Positions 44,069-52,133 are shown, numbered from the stretch's first letter. The stretch is 64,000 nucleotides of DNA from Lactiplantibacillus pingfangensis (GCF_005404945.1 NZ_BJDG01000017.1:1-64000); one strand, 5' to 3'. Made by a program: numbers and translations. The notes: generated from the sequence alone by a model not told the origin.

Positions 44069-44080
44069 TTAGTTACGCAT
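44069..44080 (-). CDS. Three-codon leader ORF (Met-Arg-Asn) upstream of the ABC-F gene
   Basis: ATG CGT AAC TAA, preceded at ten bases by ACGGAGG (44091-44097). It lies about 95 bases before the attenuator terminator. A drug-stalled ribosome here could shift folding of the leader and allow read-through. Ribosome-mediated attenuation is known for several ABC-F genes; this instance is inferred. Confidence 0.6.
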   Translation of the reverse strand: MRN

Positions 44081-44215
44081 TGGCTGAAATCCTCCGTATT
44101 TTCATAAGTTGATTCATAGGTTAGCATGATTTAACTGATTTTGCAACTTATCAAAGATTGTTCTCAGTCGACTTTTTTTGTAAACTAGTCTTATTTGCAA
44201 GAGGAGGAACTGCAG

Positions 44216-44602
44216 TTGAAAAAGGTTTTCGCAATTATTATTTTCGGTATGATTGGCGGCGGCTTGCGTGAATGGCTGAATCTGTTAGTGACGTGGCCAC
44301 AACACTTCTGGCTGACCGTCATCATCAACGTTACCGGTACCTTTCTATTAAGCTTCGTCATTACCCTGTTACCTGCACGACTGCCCATCTCCGAAACGCT
44401 CATCACCGGCATGAGTGTGGGGTTAATTGGCAGCTTTACTACCTTTTCAACCTTTACATTTGAAACGCTACAGCTCGTACAACGAGGCCATAGCGTTTTA
44501 GCTCTAGCAAATATTGGCGCGAGTTTAGGCCTCGGTCTACTTGCCGGTATTGCTGGTAATCTACTCAGCACACACTTGAAAAAGGTCGGTGACGCTCAAT
44601 GA
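44216..44602 (+). CDS. crcB: Fluoride channel subunit CrcB (first copy)
   Basis: 128 residues with four membrane helices. The Fluc signature is visible: GGGLREWLNLL near residues 13-23 (the canonical G-x-x-R), TFLLSFVITL near 42, and TGMSVGLIGSFTTFSTFTFE (near 70-89) with the Na+/F- pore Phe residues. Fluc proteins export fluoride as dual-topology dimers; paired genes form heterodimers. The TTG at 44216 is eight bases after AGGAGG. It overlaps the second copy by four bases. No fluoride riboswitch was recognised upstream. Confidence 0.88.
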   Translation: MKKVFAIIIFGMIGGGLREWLNLLVTWPQHFWLTVIINVTGTFLLSFVITLLPARLPISETLITGMSVGLIGSFTTFSTFTFETLQLVQRGHSVLALANIGASLGLGLLAGIAGNLLSTHLKKVGDAQ

Positions 44603-44952
44603 TAATGACGATAACCATTGTTAGCTTTGGCGCAGCATTAGGTGCCGTCTCTCGTTACGCAGTTATGCAAGTAACTAAGCCACTGAACCGTTTTTTCAAG
44701 TTACCAGTGACCACACTTAGCCTCAATTTGCTAGGCGCATTGCTACTTGGTTGGATTATGACTAGCCCGCTCACAAGCATCTGGCAGCTCTTTTTAGGCG
44801 CCGGTATCATGGGTGGCTTAACAACTTTTTCAACGATGATTAATGAGATTGTCTTACTCATACAAAATCGACACTGGACCACTGCCAGTTGGTATTTGGG
44901 CTGCAGTCTACTCGGTGGTTTAGCCATGGTTTGGTTAGGAACTTTACTGTAA
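44599..44952 (+). CDS. crcB: Fluoride channel subunit CrcB (second copy)
   Basis: 117 residues, four helices. GAALGAVSRYAVMQ, LSLNLLGALLLGW and GIMGGLTTFSTMINE are the conserved Fluc blocks; the last holds the pore Thr-Thr-Phe-Ser. Its ATG overlaps the stop of the first copy, so the two are translationally coupled and probably form a heterodimeric channel. A terminator follows at 44959. Confidence 0.9.
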   Translation: MIMTITIVSFGAALGAVSRYAVMQVTKPLNRFFKLPVTTLSLNLLGALLLGWIMTSPLTSIWQLFLGAGIMGGLTTFSTMINEIVLLIQNRHWTTASWYLGCSLLGGLAMVWLGTLL

Positions 44953-44958
44953 TGAAAA

Positions 44959-44984
44959 AGGATCAAGCACTATCGCTCAATCCT
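44959..44984 (+). terminator. crcB pair terminator
   Basis: AAGGAT..AGC / GCT..ATCCTT hairpin followed by CATTTTAT. Confidence 0.65.
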
Positions 44985-44995
44985 TCATTTTATAA

Positions 44996-45190
44996 TTAAC
45001 TGTGAAATGGTATCGCTAAAAGTGCCAGCCCACCAATGGCGGCGACCGCTAACCCAAGCCATAACACCACTCGAATTAGAAATAGCCCAATGACGACCAT
45101 CGCAATCACACCTAGTAGCCAAAAACCAACTTTAAAGACAACTTTTAGCAACCAGAATCCAATCACCAAAGCAATCAATAAACCGATCAT
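44996..45190 (-). CDS. Small hydrophobic membrane protein, 64 aa
   Basis: Almost entirely hydrophobic, with two membrane helices (residues 2-30 and 31-60) and few charges (Lys16, Lys20, Arg40). Family not recognised; similar small proteins are often called envelope-stress or phage-shock-like, but no such motif is evident. The only in-frame start is the ATG at 45190, since an in-frame TAA lies just upstream inside the AAGGAGG site. That site is 25 bases away, with a hairpin between (see regulatory entry). Confidence 0.65.
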   Translation of the reverse strand: MIGLLIALVIGFWLLKVVFKVGFWLLGVIAMVVIGLFLIRVVLWLGLAVAAIGGLALLAIPFHS

Positions 45191-45238
45191 TTTTCCGCGC
45201 CAAGTTCGGCGCTTCCCTCCTTACGGTCGTCGCGACCG
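45191..45238 (-). promoter_or_regulatory. Structured translation start: Shine-Dalgarno between two hairpins
   Basis: Minus strand order: hairpin CGGTCG/CGACCG (45224-45238), AAGGAGG (45216-45222), hairpin GCGCC/GGCGC (45197-45212), six bases, then ATG (45188-45190). If the second hairpin folds, the effective spacing shrinks to nine bases. Confidence 0.55.
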
Positions 45239-45326
45239 CTGGTTGAACATTACTGTTCTTGTCCAATAGTTTAGCATGTCAATCAGGCCGACACTAGCAA
45301 CATGCCTGAGTTTGAAAAAAACTTAA

Positions 45327-46514
45327 TTATTCCTGTAAGGCAGCGACTTGGCGAACCATGGCTAGCTCTTCATTGGTTGGTACTAACAAGACTTTGATAT
45401 CTGAATCAGGACGGCTAATCAATCCCTCATTGCCAGCAGCGTTCAGGTCAGCGTCTAACTTAATGTTGAAGACTTGCAGTTCAGTAATAATCTGTTGTCG
45501 TAACTCGGCATTATGCTCCCCAATCCCACCAGCAAAAATGATTGCATCGGCACCATGTAATTCGGTGAGATAACTACCGGCATACTTCGCAATCCGATTG
45601 ACAAAAATATCAATCGCCAGTTTTGCGCGTGCGCTCGTCTGTTCTTGTGCCTTGATTTCACGCATGTCTGGCGAAATTCCAGAAACGCCCAATAGACCAG
45701 AATCGTTATTCAGCATCATCATAATTTCATTAGGGTCACTTATTTTAAGCTCTTTCATCAAGAAAGGTAAAATCGACGGGTCCAAGTCACCCGAGCGCGT
45801 GCCCATCGTGACACCGGTTAGTGGTGTGAACCCCATCGAGGTATCATAGGCCTTGCCATTTTTAACTGCGGCTAACGAGGCACCGCTACCGAGATGCAAG
45901 GTGACCAAATTCAGGTCATTTTTGGGTTTATTCAACAGCTCTGCGGCGCGACCAGTTAAATAACTGTGCGAAATGCCATGTTCACCATAACGCCGAATAT
46001 GGTACTTTTGCGTCAACTCATACGGCAAGCTATAGATCGCATTCATTTCTGGTAGGTCAGTAAAGAATTGACTGTCAAACACGGCGTATTGTTTAACGTC
46101 CGGTAATGTCTCTGCCATGGTCTCAATGCCTTTTGCTTCCATCGGATTGTGTAAAGGCGCAAAGTTACTGAGGCCCTTAATTTCAGCTAAAACCGTCGGC
46201 GTGACTTCAACTGCGTGCTTAAACGTTTCGCCACCAGCAACTACTCGGTGAGCGACAGCCGTAATTTCACTTAGCGATTGAATAATTGCCAATCGTTGCA
46301 ATTCAGTCAACATCATTTTAGCTGCTTGACCTTGGTCCAAATTGTCGACGGTCGTTTCAAATTTTTGATGATCACCATACTTGATCGTAAAAATTGACCC
46401 TGGCATACTAATTCGCTCAACTAGTCCACTTGCTAAAACCGTTTCTGCTGGCATTTCAAATAATTGCCATTTTAATGACGAACTACCAGCATTAATAATT
46501 AATGTTTTTTGCAT
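45327..46514 (-). CDS. ackA: Acetate kinase
   Basis: 395 residues. It makes ATP and acetate from acetyl phosphate. TLIINAGSSSLKWQLFE is the N-terminal ATPase signature; VAHRVVAGGETFKH holds the catalytic region, and TLHLGSGASLAAVKNGKAYDTSMGFTPLTG (read in parts) is the phosphate-binding block. IIFAGGIGEHNAELR closes the fold. The true start is the ATG at 46514, with GGGAG ten bases upstream. Lactobacilli often have several ackA copies. No pta is adjacent. Confidence 0.94.
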   Translation of the reverse strand: MQKTLIINAGSSSLKWQLFEMPAETVLASGLVERISMPGSIFTIKYGDHQKFETTVDNLDQGQAAKMMLTELQRLAIIQSLSEITAVAHRVVAGGETFKHAVEVTPTVLAEIKGLSNFAPLHNPMEAKGIETMAETLPDVKQYAVFDSQFFTDLPEMNAIYSLPYELTQKYHIRRYGEHGISHSYLTGRAAELLNKPKNDLNLVTLHLGSGASLAAVKNGKAYDTSMGFTPLTGVTMGTRSGDLDPSILPFLMKELKISDPNEIMMMLNNDSGLLGVSGISPDMREIKAQEQTSARAKLAIDIFVNRIAKYAGSYLTELHGADAIIFAGGIGEHNAELRQQIITELQVFNIKLDADLNAAGNEGLISRPDSDIKVLLVPTNEELAMVRQVAALQE

Positions 46515-46623
46515 CGTTATCACGCTCCCTCTAATAGAATACCGAATTTTCATGAAAACTGCTGAATTATTTTCGCTGCGGTATACTAAAAGCAGCATTA
46601 ATTTTAAAAAAGGACGGCCAACC

Positions 46624-47487
46624 ATGTCAACTCAAGCCGAATCAACCGATGCTGCTGTCGTTCAAACAGCGATGGCACGCCAAATTTTTCGTACAAATAA
46701 ACAAATTGAAGCCCTAACCCGTGCAATTGCGCGCGTCGATGACGCCACCGACTTACAAGTGAAGGGGACCTTGCTAAAAACCTATGCCAGTCAAATTGAT
46801 GGCCACCATCATTTTGTCGAATTACCTGATTATCGCAATCCTGATCAAAAATTAACGATCCAACTGGATGTGACAAAATCAATCATGGCAAATGCAGAAG
46901 CTTACTTTCATCAATATCGTAAAGATAAACGCGGTCTTCAAACAGTCATTAGCAATCGTGACCAAGCCGAGGCCGACTTAAAAAAGCAATTAGCCCGGCA
47001 AGCTGACTTCGATCCTGCAAATGACAACCTTATCGCGGAAATTAAACAACAGCTCATTACCGAAGGCGCGCTAAAAACGACCGTGCTGCATTCATCCAAA
47101 GCGCCAGAACCGGCTCACCCACGTCGTTTTTATACGACCGATCATGTCCTCGTTGAGGTCGGCAAAAATAGTGACCAAAATGATCACTTAACGCTGACCG
47201 CTCGAAAAGATTATTATTGGATGCATGTCAGCGAGCTTGCGGGCTCGCATGTCGTCATCCATAGCAATCATCCTAGCCAACAAGCACTCCAAGAAGCGGC
47301 TGTTTTGACGGCTTATTACAGTAAAGGCCGCAAGTATCCACGGGTCCCAGTCGATGTTTTAAAGGTGAGCCAATTACGCAAACCCAAGGGTGCGAAATCA
47401 GGACTCGTGACTTTTTCCGGCAAAGCGGCAACCATTACGGTCCGACCAGATGCTACTTTAGTCAAACAATTACGTATTGAGGAGTGA
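46624..47487 (+). CDS. NFACT-R (DUF814) domain protein lacking the NFACT-N domain
   Basis: 287 residues. A coiled-coil-rich N-terminal half (about 1-170) is followed by an NFACT-R domain (about 175-285): RRFYTTDHVLVEVGKNSDQND, DYYWMHVSELAGSHVVIHS, EAAVLTAYYSKGRK, VPVDVLKVSQLRKPKGAKSGLV (listed in pieces). Full RqcH/FbpA-type proteins of about 570 residues have an extra N-terminal NFACT-N domain absent here. RqcH adds alanine tails on stalled nascent chains; a short paralogue may bind tRNA or ribosome only. The ATG at 46624 follows AAAAGGACGG. Confidence 0.8.
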   Translation: MSTQAESTDAAVVQTAMARQIFRTNKQIEALTRAIARVDDATDLQVKGTLLKTYASQIDGHHHFVELPDYRNPDQKLTIQLDVTKSIMANAEAYFHQYRKDKRGLQTVISNRDQAEADLKKQLARQADFDPANDNLIAEIKQQLITEGALKTTVLHSSKAPEPAHPRRFYTTDHVLVEVGKNSDQNDHLTLTARKDYYWMHVSELAGSHVVIHSNHPSQQALQEAAVLTAYYSKGRKYPRVPVDVLKVSQLRKPKGAKSGLVTFSGKAATITVRPDATLVKQLRIEE

Positions 47488-47491
47488 TCAG

Positions 47492-47845
47492 ATGACCCCT
47501 GTTGAAACCTATATTACCCAACAGCCTGCTGATTATCAGGCCGAACTAAACACGCTACGCACCACAATTTTAGCTAGTCTACCGGATGCTGAGGAACAAC
47601 TGAAATATCAAATGCCAACGTTTTATTGGCACGAAAACGTCATTCATTTTGCCCTCTTCAAGCACCATATTGGGCTATATCCGACGCCTAGTGGGGTTGC
47701 AGCCTTCGCTTCCGAATTGACCAACTACAAAACGAGTAAGGGTGCCATTCAGTTTCCATTAGATACCCCGCTCCCACTAGATCTAATTCGGCGGATTACT
47801 GAATTCCGCAAGCAAGAAGTTATGAAAAAATTCAAATTATCATAA
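47492..47845 (+). CDS. DUF1801 / YdhG-like protein
   Basis: 117 residues of the DUF1801 family (iron-chaperone-like fold). VETYITQQPADYQAELNTLRTTI, EEQLKYQMPTFYW, FALFKHHIGLYPTPSGV and KGAIQFPLDTPLPLDLI are the family blocks in order. Some homologues, such as Fra in Bacillus, are frataxin-like iron carriers, but function here is unproven. The ATG at 47492 follows AGGAG by seven bases; it starts four bases after the NFACT-R stop, so the two are one operon. Confidence 0.82.
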   Translation: MTPVETYITQQPADYQAELNTLRTTILASLPDAEEQLKYQMPTFYWHENVIHFALFKHHIGLYPTPSGVAAFASELTNYKTSKGAIQFPLDTPLPLDLIRRITEFRKQEVMKKFKLS

Positions 47846-47855
47846 ATAGAGTGCT

Positions 47856-47900
47856 AAAAAACTTAGTTGTGATTGCCCCTATCCTCAGCTAAGTTTTTTT
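47856..47900 (+). terminator. Terminator after the DUF1801 gene
   Basis: AAAAACTTAG / CTAAGTTTTT hairpin with T7 on its plus-strand side. Confidence 0.7.
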
Positions 47901-47901
47901 G

Positions 47902-47990
47902 TGCCACCACCGAGGTTCTTTCAAAAAGACAATCGCATCACTGATATTTAATGATTAACCACGCCGACCTGTTAATTCACCCAGAACTTA
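47902..47990 (-). pseudogene. Decayed 3' fragment of the small LSM-like gene
   Basis: GCCACCA..GGTTCTTTCAAAAAG and CATCACTGAT.TT.AAT here match, in the same order and orientation, the 3' part of the intact gene at 51386-51607. No open frame remains, and similarity fades after about 60 bases. The two copies flank the AraC-MFS-esterase cassette. Confidence 0.6.
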
Positions 47991-48099
47991 TTCGTTTAAA
48001 ACGCTAACCGCTAGATAAAAACAACCAACAATCTATACGGTATGTCAGTTTACAAAGAAATATATTGTTATACTGAACCTAATTAATTAATGTGAGCTG

Positions 48100-48963
48100 G
48101 TGTTAACCTTGCAAAAAGACAACTTCTTCTATGAAAACATTACGCCAAACCATGAACTACCGTTTCGACTACTTGTCCATAATACTGGCGACGAACATGT
48201 TGTTTTACGCCATTGGCATAAGTCGTTCGAAATTTCATATACCATTCGTGGTGAAAATCCTAATTACTATTTAAATGGCCGCCTATTTACTCAGCATACC
48301 GGTGATCTGGTCGTTGTTAATCCGTACGAAGTCCACGGACTTTCATTGCCCAAGAATCCTAATCGTATTTCAATGACTATCATGTTACCGGATAAGTTCG
48401 TTCGAACTACAGGTTACACTAGTCAATACGCCATTCAAAACTACATTTCACACACAGACAAAAACTTTCCACGTCTTAAAAACTTGTTAGAAAAGTTATA
48501 TTTATCAACATGCAATTCAAACAATGCCCAACTAGCACTGCAGATTGGCTACGGATACTTGCTATTTGGCCTTTTGATAAAAAACTATGCTTGCGCTAAC
48601 AAAAATACAGTAACTATTAATCGAAACATTTCACAAATGGATTATCTTAAACCGGTCCTTGACTGGATTGAAAAAAAACATTCACAGTCAATTTCAATTA
48701 ACGACTTGGCTGGAGTCGCCCATATTTCAGTGAGTTATCTTGCACATATTTTCAAAAAGCAGTTGCAACAAACCCCATTGGATTATTTGACTGATGTTCG
48801 GCTCTTACACGCCCAACAGCTACTTTTAAATTCAACTCATAGTATTGAAATAATCACCGAATTAACAGGTTTTTCCAACGAAAAATCATTAACAAAAGCA
48901 TTCAAAATTAAGTACCAAATGACGCCACATCAATATCGGCTGCGACATCAAAGCAGAATATGA
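48100..48963 (+). CDS. AraC-family transcriptional regulator with cupin-like sensor domain
   Basis: 287 residues. The N-terminal cupin-type arm (about 15-110) contains LRHWHKSFEISYTI.GE and HTGDLVVVNPYEVHGLSL. The C-terminal double HTH (about 185-285) shows ISINDLAGVAHISVSYLAHIFK and IEIITELTGFSNEKSLTKAFK, followed by the typical YQMTPHQYR. It is transcribed just upstream of the MFS and esterase genes and probably controls them in response to their substrate. The GTG at 48100 is the preferred start, though a TTG three codons on is possible. Confidence 0.85.
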   Translation: MLTLQKDNFFYENITPNHELPFRLLVHNTGDEHVVLRHWHKSFEISYTIRGENPNYYLNGRLFTQHTGDLVVVNPYEVHGLSLPKNPNRISMTIMLPDKFVRTTGYTSQYAIQNYISHTDKNFPRLKNLLEKLYLSTCNSNNAQLALQIGYGYLLFGLLIKNYACANKNTVTINRNISQMDYLKPVLDWIEKKHSQSISINDLAGVAHISVSYLAHIFKKQLQQTPLDYLTDVRLLHAQQLLLNSTHSIEIITELTGFSNEKSLTKAFKIKYQMTPHQYRLRHQSRI

Positions 48964-49029
48964 CGCTTTTTTAGTTGAATATGACTTAATGGCCAACCCA
49001 GTAAGCGGTTACAATTGCATTTGTAAAAC

Positions 49030-49041
49030 GAATTGCAATTC
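49030..49041. promoter_or_regulatory. Palindromic site in the MFS-esterase promoter
   Basis: GAATTGCAATTC is a perfect 12-bp palindrome. A near-copy of its core, AATTGCATTTG, lies 20 bp upstream (49012-49022). Both are plausible binding half-sites for the AraC-type regulator. Confidence 0.4.
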
Positions 49042-49070
49042 GATATTAACTTATTCTGGAGGTCTTACCC

Positions 49071-50285
49071 ATGTCCGACACACATGATAAACGGGACACA
49101 CTAATCTTTAAAGTCTCTTTGCTATCTTCAACCTTTTTAATAACTGGCGTCAGCGCGACATCGGCATTATTACCCAGCTTACGAACAGCTTTCCCCGCTG
49201 TCAGCAAACAAACGTTGCAATCATTTTTATCATTACCTGCATTGCCACAATTCATCGCATTACTAATGGCCGGATTCTTAGCTACAAAGTTGGGAAAAAA
49301 GCGTGTCATCTTACTAGGTGCGCTTTTATGGACTATCAGCGGGACTATCCCACTGTTCATGCATAATTTTAATTTCATCTTGGTTTCAAGATTATTTTTG
49401 GGCTTCAGTTTAGGATTGATACAACCAATTGGAACTAGCATGATTGCGGATTTCTATGAGGGAGAGATTCGCAATACCTTAATGGGCATCCAAAGTGCAG
49501 TTATTGGCGTTTCGGGAACAGTTTTAACTTACGCAATTGGGATCTTAATCGGCCTAAATTGGCGCTATGCTTTCTTAATTTATCTAGTCGGTCTGCTTGT
49601 TTTCTTACTCACTTTTATCTATTTGCCAAAAGAAATTCAAAACCAAGCAGACACAGTCACTCAACAAAAGGTAGCCGGTTCAACTAAGTTAGGTAAAGAA
49701 GTCATTTGGTGGGTCGTACTTACCTTATTCTTCAATTTGGGACAAAATGCTATCACTCTTGATTTTAACTTAGCTGTTGTTGAAGAACACGTTGCAAATG
49801 CCACGGGTGCGGCCAATATGATGGTGGCATACTCAATTTTAGGACTGTTAACAGGTCTAAGCTTTGGGATATACATGAAGTTTGCAAAACAATACGGCGG
49901 TATTATTGCAGCAACCCTCTTTTTAGCAGGTAACGTGCTAGTTGCCGTGTCCGCAACGACAGTAACTTACTATCTGGCCATGATCTTGGCCGGTGCCGGC
50001 TTTGGCCTTTTCATGCCCTACATGTTTACAGCAGTCAATACGCACACAACTGCCGCTAATTCTGCCTATGCCACCAGTGCCACTACTGCTGCCGCATCAT
50101 TCGCCAATTTTTTAGCTCCATATGTTTATGGCCTACTAGCTCATCTTTTTAATAACAACACCAGTCAATTCTCGTTCTATTTTGGTAGCGCTTTTACATT
50201 GATATTGTTAATCGGTCTAATTTACTTGTATCAAGCAGAAAAGAAACCCAGTCAAAAATCATCTAAGGAGCAACTATTATCATGA
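49071..50285 (+). CDS. Major facilitator superfamily transporter
   Basis: 404 residues with twelve membrane helices. The conserved MFS loop after helix 2 is visible as FLATKLGKKRVILLGALLW (near residues 72-90). LFLGFSLGLIQPIGTSMIADFYEGE marks helix 4 and 5 junction (read in parts). It resembles cyanate/sugar-ester type transporters (CynX-like) only loosely. Ester or glycoside import followed by hydrolysis in the cell is suggested by the coupled esterase, whose start overlaps its stop. CTGGAGG precedes the ATG. Confidence 0.85.
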   Translation: MSDTHDKRDTLIFKVSLLSSTFLITGVSATSALLPSLRTAFPAVSKQTLQSFLSLPALPQFIALLMAGFLATKLGKKRVILLGALLWTISGTIPLFMHNFNFILVSRLFLGFSLGLIQPIGTSMIADFYEGEIRNTLMGIQSAVIGVSGTVLTYAIGILIGLNWRYAFLIYLVGLLVFLLTFIYLPKEIQNQADTVTQQKVAGSTKLGKEVIWWVVLTLFFNLGQNAITLDFNLAVVEEHVANATGAANMMVAYSILGLLTGLSFGIYMKFAKQYGGIIAATLFLAGNVLVAVSATTVTYYLAMILAGAGFGLFMPYMFTAVNTHTTAANSAYATSATTAAASFANFLAPYVYGLLAHLFNNNTSQFSFYFGSAFTLILLIGLIYLYQAEKKPSQKSSKEQLLS

Positions 50286-51208
50286 ACAATCAATCTGAAT
50301 TCATTGCACCACAGGATTACAGTTGGGATACCTTCCCAGAAGCTTCTGCTGCTCCTGAAGGAATGTTAACATTAAATGAACCATTGGATGACACCTATCC
50401 ACATGTGATTTTAAATGTCCCTTACGCGCAAAAAAATGGGCTTTCATTACATTTACACGTTATCACACCAGTTATAACCGAGAAATCACAAGAATTTCCA
50501 TTAATTATGTGGGTTCAAGGTTCTGCCTTTCATAAGCAATTCCTCGGCAATCACTTGGCACACTTTATCGAGGTTGCAAAACGAGGATATGTGGTTGCCA
50601 TGGTTGAATACCGGTGGGCACCAGAGAATCCCTTCCCAGCCCAAATTAAAGATTTAAAAACTGCGACACGATTTATGCTAGCTCATGCAAGCGACTACCA
50701 CGTTAATCCCAAACAATACATTGCTTGGGGTGATTCTTCTGGCGGCCATACAGTAACTACCGCGGTAGTTACTGAAAACTTACCAGAATTTAATGACGAG
50801 GATACCACAGTTCTCCCATTGCATTATGCTGCTTGTATTGACTTCTATGGTCCCACTGATATTAGCCGGATGAACAAGGTTCCTTCAACTCAAGATCATG
50901 TATCACCACATAGCCTAGAAGGTGAATTTTTCGGTACCAATGACCTGTACAAAGTACCAGAGCTCGTTCAAAAAGGAAATCCAATCAGTTATATCAGCAG
51001 TAAAAAGCTCCCGCCGTTTTTAATTATGCATGGTAGCAAAGATCGACTCGTTCCTTTTGAACAAAGCGTCTTACTCTATAATGCACTCAAAGAGAACCAT
51101 CAAAATGTCACATTTTATAAAATGACAAAAAGTGATCACGGAACTGATGCCTTCTTTACACCAACCATGATTGATCTAGTAGATCGCTTTATCAGAAAGA
51201 CACTGTAA
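50282..51208 (+). CDS. Alpha/beta hydrolase (esterase, BD-FAE/HSL-like)
   Basis: 308 residues. The nucleophile Ser is in YIAWGDSSGGHTV (near 160), the acid Asp in LIMHGSKDRLVPF (near 257), and the His in KSDHGTDAFF (near 288). The HGGG oxyanion motif of HSL esterases is replaced by WVQGSAFHKQF, as in some carbohydrate/feruloyl esterases. It lacks a signal peptide, so it acts in the cytoplasm on an imported ester. It is translationally coupled to the MFS gene (ATGA overlap). The substrate is unknown; acetylated sugars or phenolic esters are possible. Confidence 0.85.
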   Translation: MNNQSEFIAPQDYSWDTFPEASAAPEGMLTLNEPLDDTYPHVILNVPYAQKNGLSLHLHVITPVITEKSQEFPLIMWVQGSAFHKQFLGNHLAHFIEVAKRGYVVAMVEYRWAPENPFPAQIKDLKTATRFMLAHASDYHVNPKQYIAWGDSSGGHTVTTAVVTENLPEFNDEDTTVLPLHYAACIDFYGPTDISRMNKVPSTQDHVSPHSLEGEFFGTNDLYKVPELVQKGNPISYISSKKLPPFLIMHGSKDRLVPFEQSVLLYNALKENHQNVTFYKMTKSDHGTDAFFTPTMIDLVDRFIRKTL

Positions 51209-51289
51209 TTAATACCAGTACGAATACTCTTAGCTGGATGGTTAAGCAACTAGAATCAACACAAGTAGTGTTCGTGCTATCGGTCAAAA

Positions 51290-51325
51290 AAGGCCTCGTA
51301 AAAAAATACGGGACCTTATTTTTTT
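51290..51325 (+). terminator. Terminator of the AraC-MFS-esterase cassette
   Basis: AAGG.CTCGTA / TACGGGACCTT hairpin followed by ATTTTTTT. Confidence 0.75.
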
Positions 51326-51385
51326 ATGGTTATTGCAGCGGCTGAAGATTGGCAATAATCACCAGTCACTGCAATAAGCTTATTT

Positions 51386-51607
51386 TTAACGCTGCCACCA
51401 CGGTTCTTTCAAAAAGGTGATTTCAGTCACATCACTGATCTTAATTTGCGTTACGACACCCGCTTGTTGATTTAATAAAAGTTGCCCGGCATTCACAGCC
51501 GCAATCAAACCACTGGGACGTTGCCCATCTTCCAAGGTCAACCGTACCACGCAATTTAACTCATAAGCTTGTAACAATGACGCTTCTAACGTCTTCAGCT
51601 GTTCCAT
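51386..51607 (-). CDS. Small LSM/YolD-like protein, 73 aa
   Basis: Begins with a short helix (EQLKTLEASLLQAYE), followed by an SH3/LSM-like beta series: NCVVRLTLEDGQRPSGLIAAVN, GQLLLNQQAGVVTQIKISDVTEITFLKEPWW (read in parts). The pattern resembles YolD-like or Sm-like small proteins. GAGGTGATC precedes the ATG. A decayed partner copy lies 3.4 kb away at 47902. Its role is unknown. Confidence 0.65.
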   Translation of the reverse strand: MEQLKTLEASLLQAYELNCVVRLTLEDGQRPSGLIAAVNAGQLLLNQQAGVVTQIKISDVTEITFLKEPWWQR

Positions 51608-51841
51608 TCAGATCACCTCATCGAAAATAGTAGCTTAATCATAGCACATTTTCAGAACGTGTGTTCGATATTTTAAATTACATTTTGATTACCGATTAAT
51701 CCAGTCAACCTATCCCTCTGAATGATGATTTTAATGGGTCAACTAAGATTAAAAATATGTTGCGAACGTTTTTATGCCTACAACCAACACTTCTAAATTA
51801 GACTCTTGCTCTGCGACTTCGACCGTCTCTACCAGACCTAG

Positions 51842-51952
51842 TTAGCTGGAGGTTGCTGCTGATAGCATCGGTCGTGAGGGCCAAGACGTGCCTGGCTTGT
51901 CCTGGTCCCACGCCCGCATGTAATCAGCGGCGACCGGAAGCGGCACGGTTAC
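51842..51952 (+). repeat. Dispersed hairpin repeat, copy R3
   Basis: Same orientation as R1. The arms GCTGCTGATAGCATCGGTCG and CGCCCGCATGTAATCAGC flank CTGGCTTGTCCTGGTCCCACG. It is bordered by TAGCTGGAG, the same edge as in R2. It occupies most of the 51608-52133 gap; the rest is AT-rich without a gene. Confidence 0.7.
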
Positions 51953-51972
51953 TTTTCACCGATACAACAAAA

Positions 51973-52004
51973 AAGGCAGTCCTCGCATTAGTCAGGATTG
52001 CCTT
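51973..52004. terminator. Stand-alone hairpin terminator
   Basis: AAGGCAGTCCT / AGGATTGCCTT hairpin, A-rich on its left, so it would work best for minus-strand transcripts such as the GyrI-like gene 130 bp away. Confidence 0.6.
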
Positions 52005-52133
52005 CACTTAGGAGTTTACAGATATGTGATGTCTGCTGTTGCTGCTACTAATCACTAAAACTTGGGTCCGAGAGCAACAGTTAGGGCGACCCAAGTCAAC
52101 CTAGTCCTATTGTAGGACCAAATGAGCCATTCG

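Noticed and set aside
44110-44215. Fluoride riboswitch upstream of crcB
   Set aside because: The conserved GGNGAUGGNNNUCNCC-type pattern of the crcB motif is not present in the short gap.
46515-46625. N-terminal extension of acetate kinase
   Set aside because: The family starts at the MQKTLIINAGSS segment; the extension has no family match and overlaps the divergent promoter region.
47902-51607. Insertion sequence carrying the AraC-MFS-esterase genes
   Set aside because: No transposase, terminal inverted repeats or target duplication is visible; only the duplicated small-gene fragment supports an insertion.
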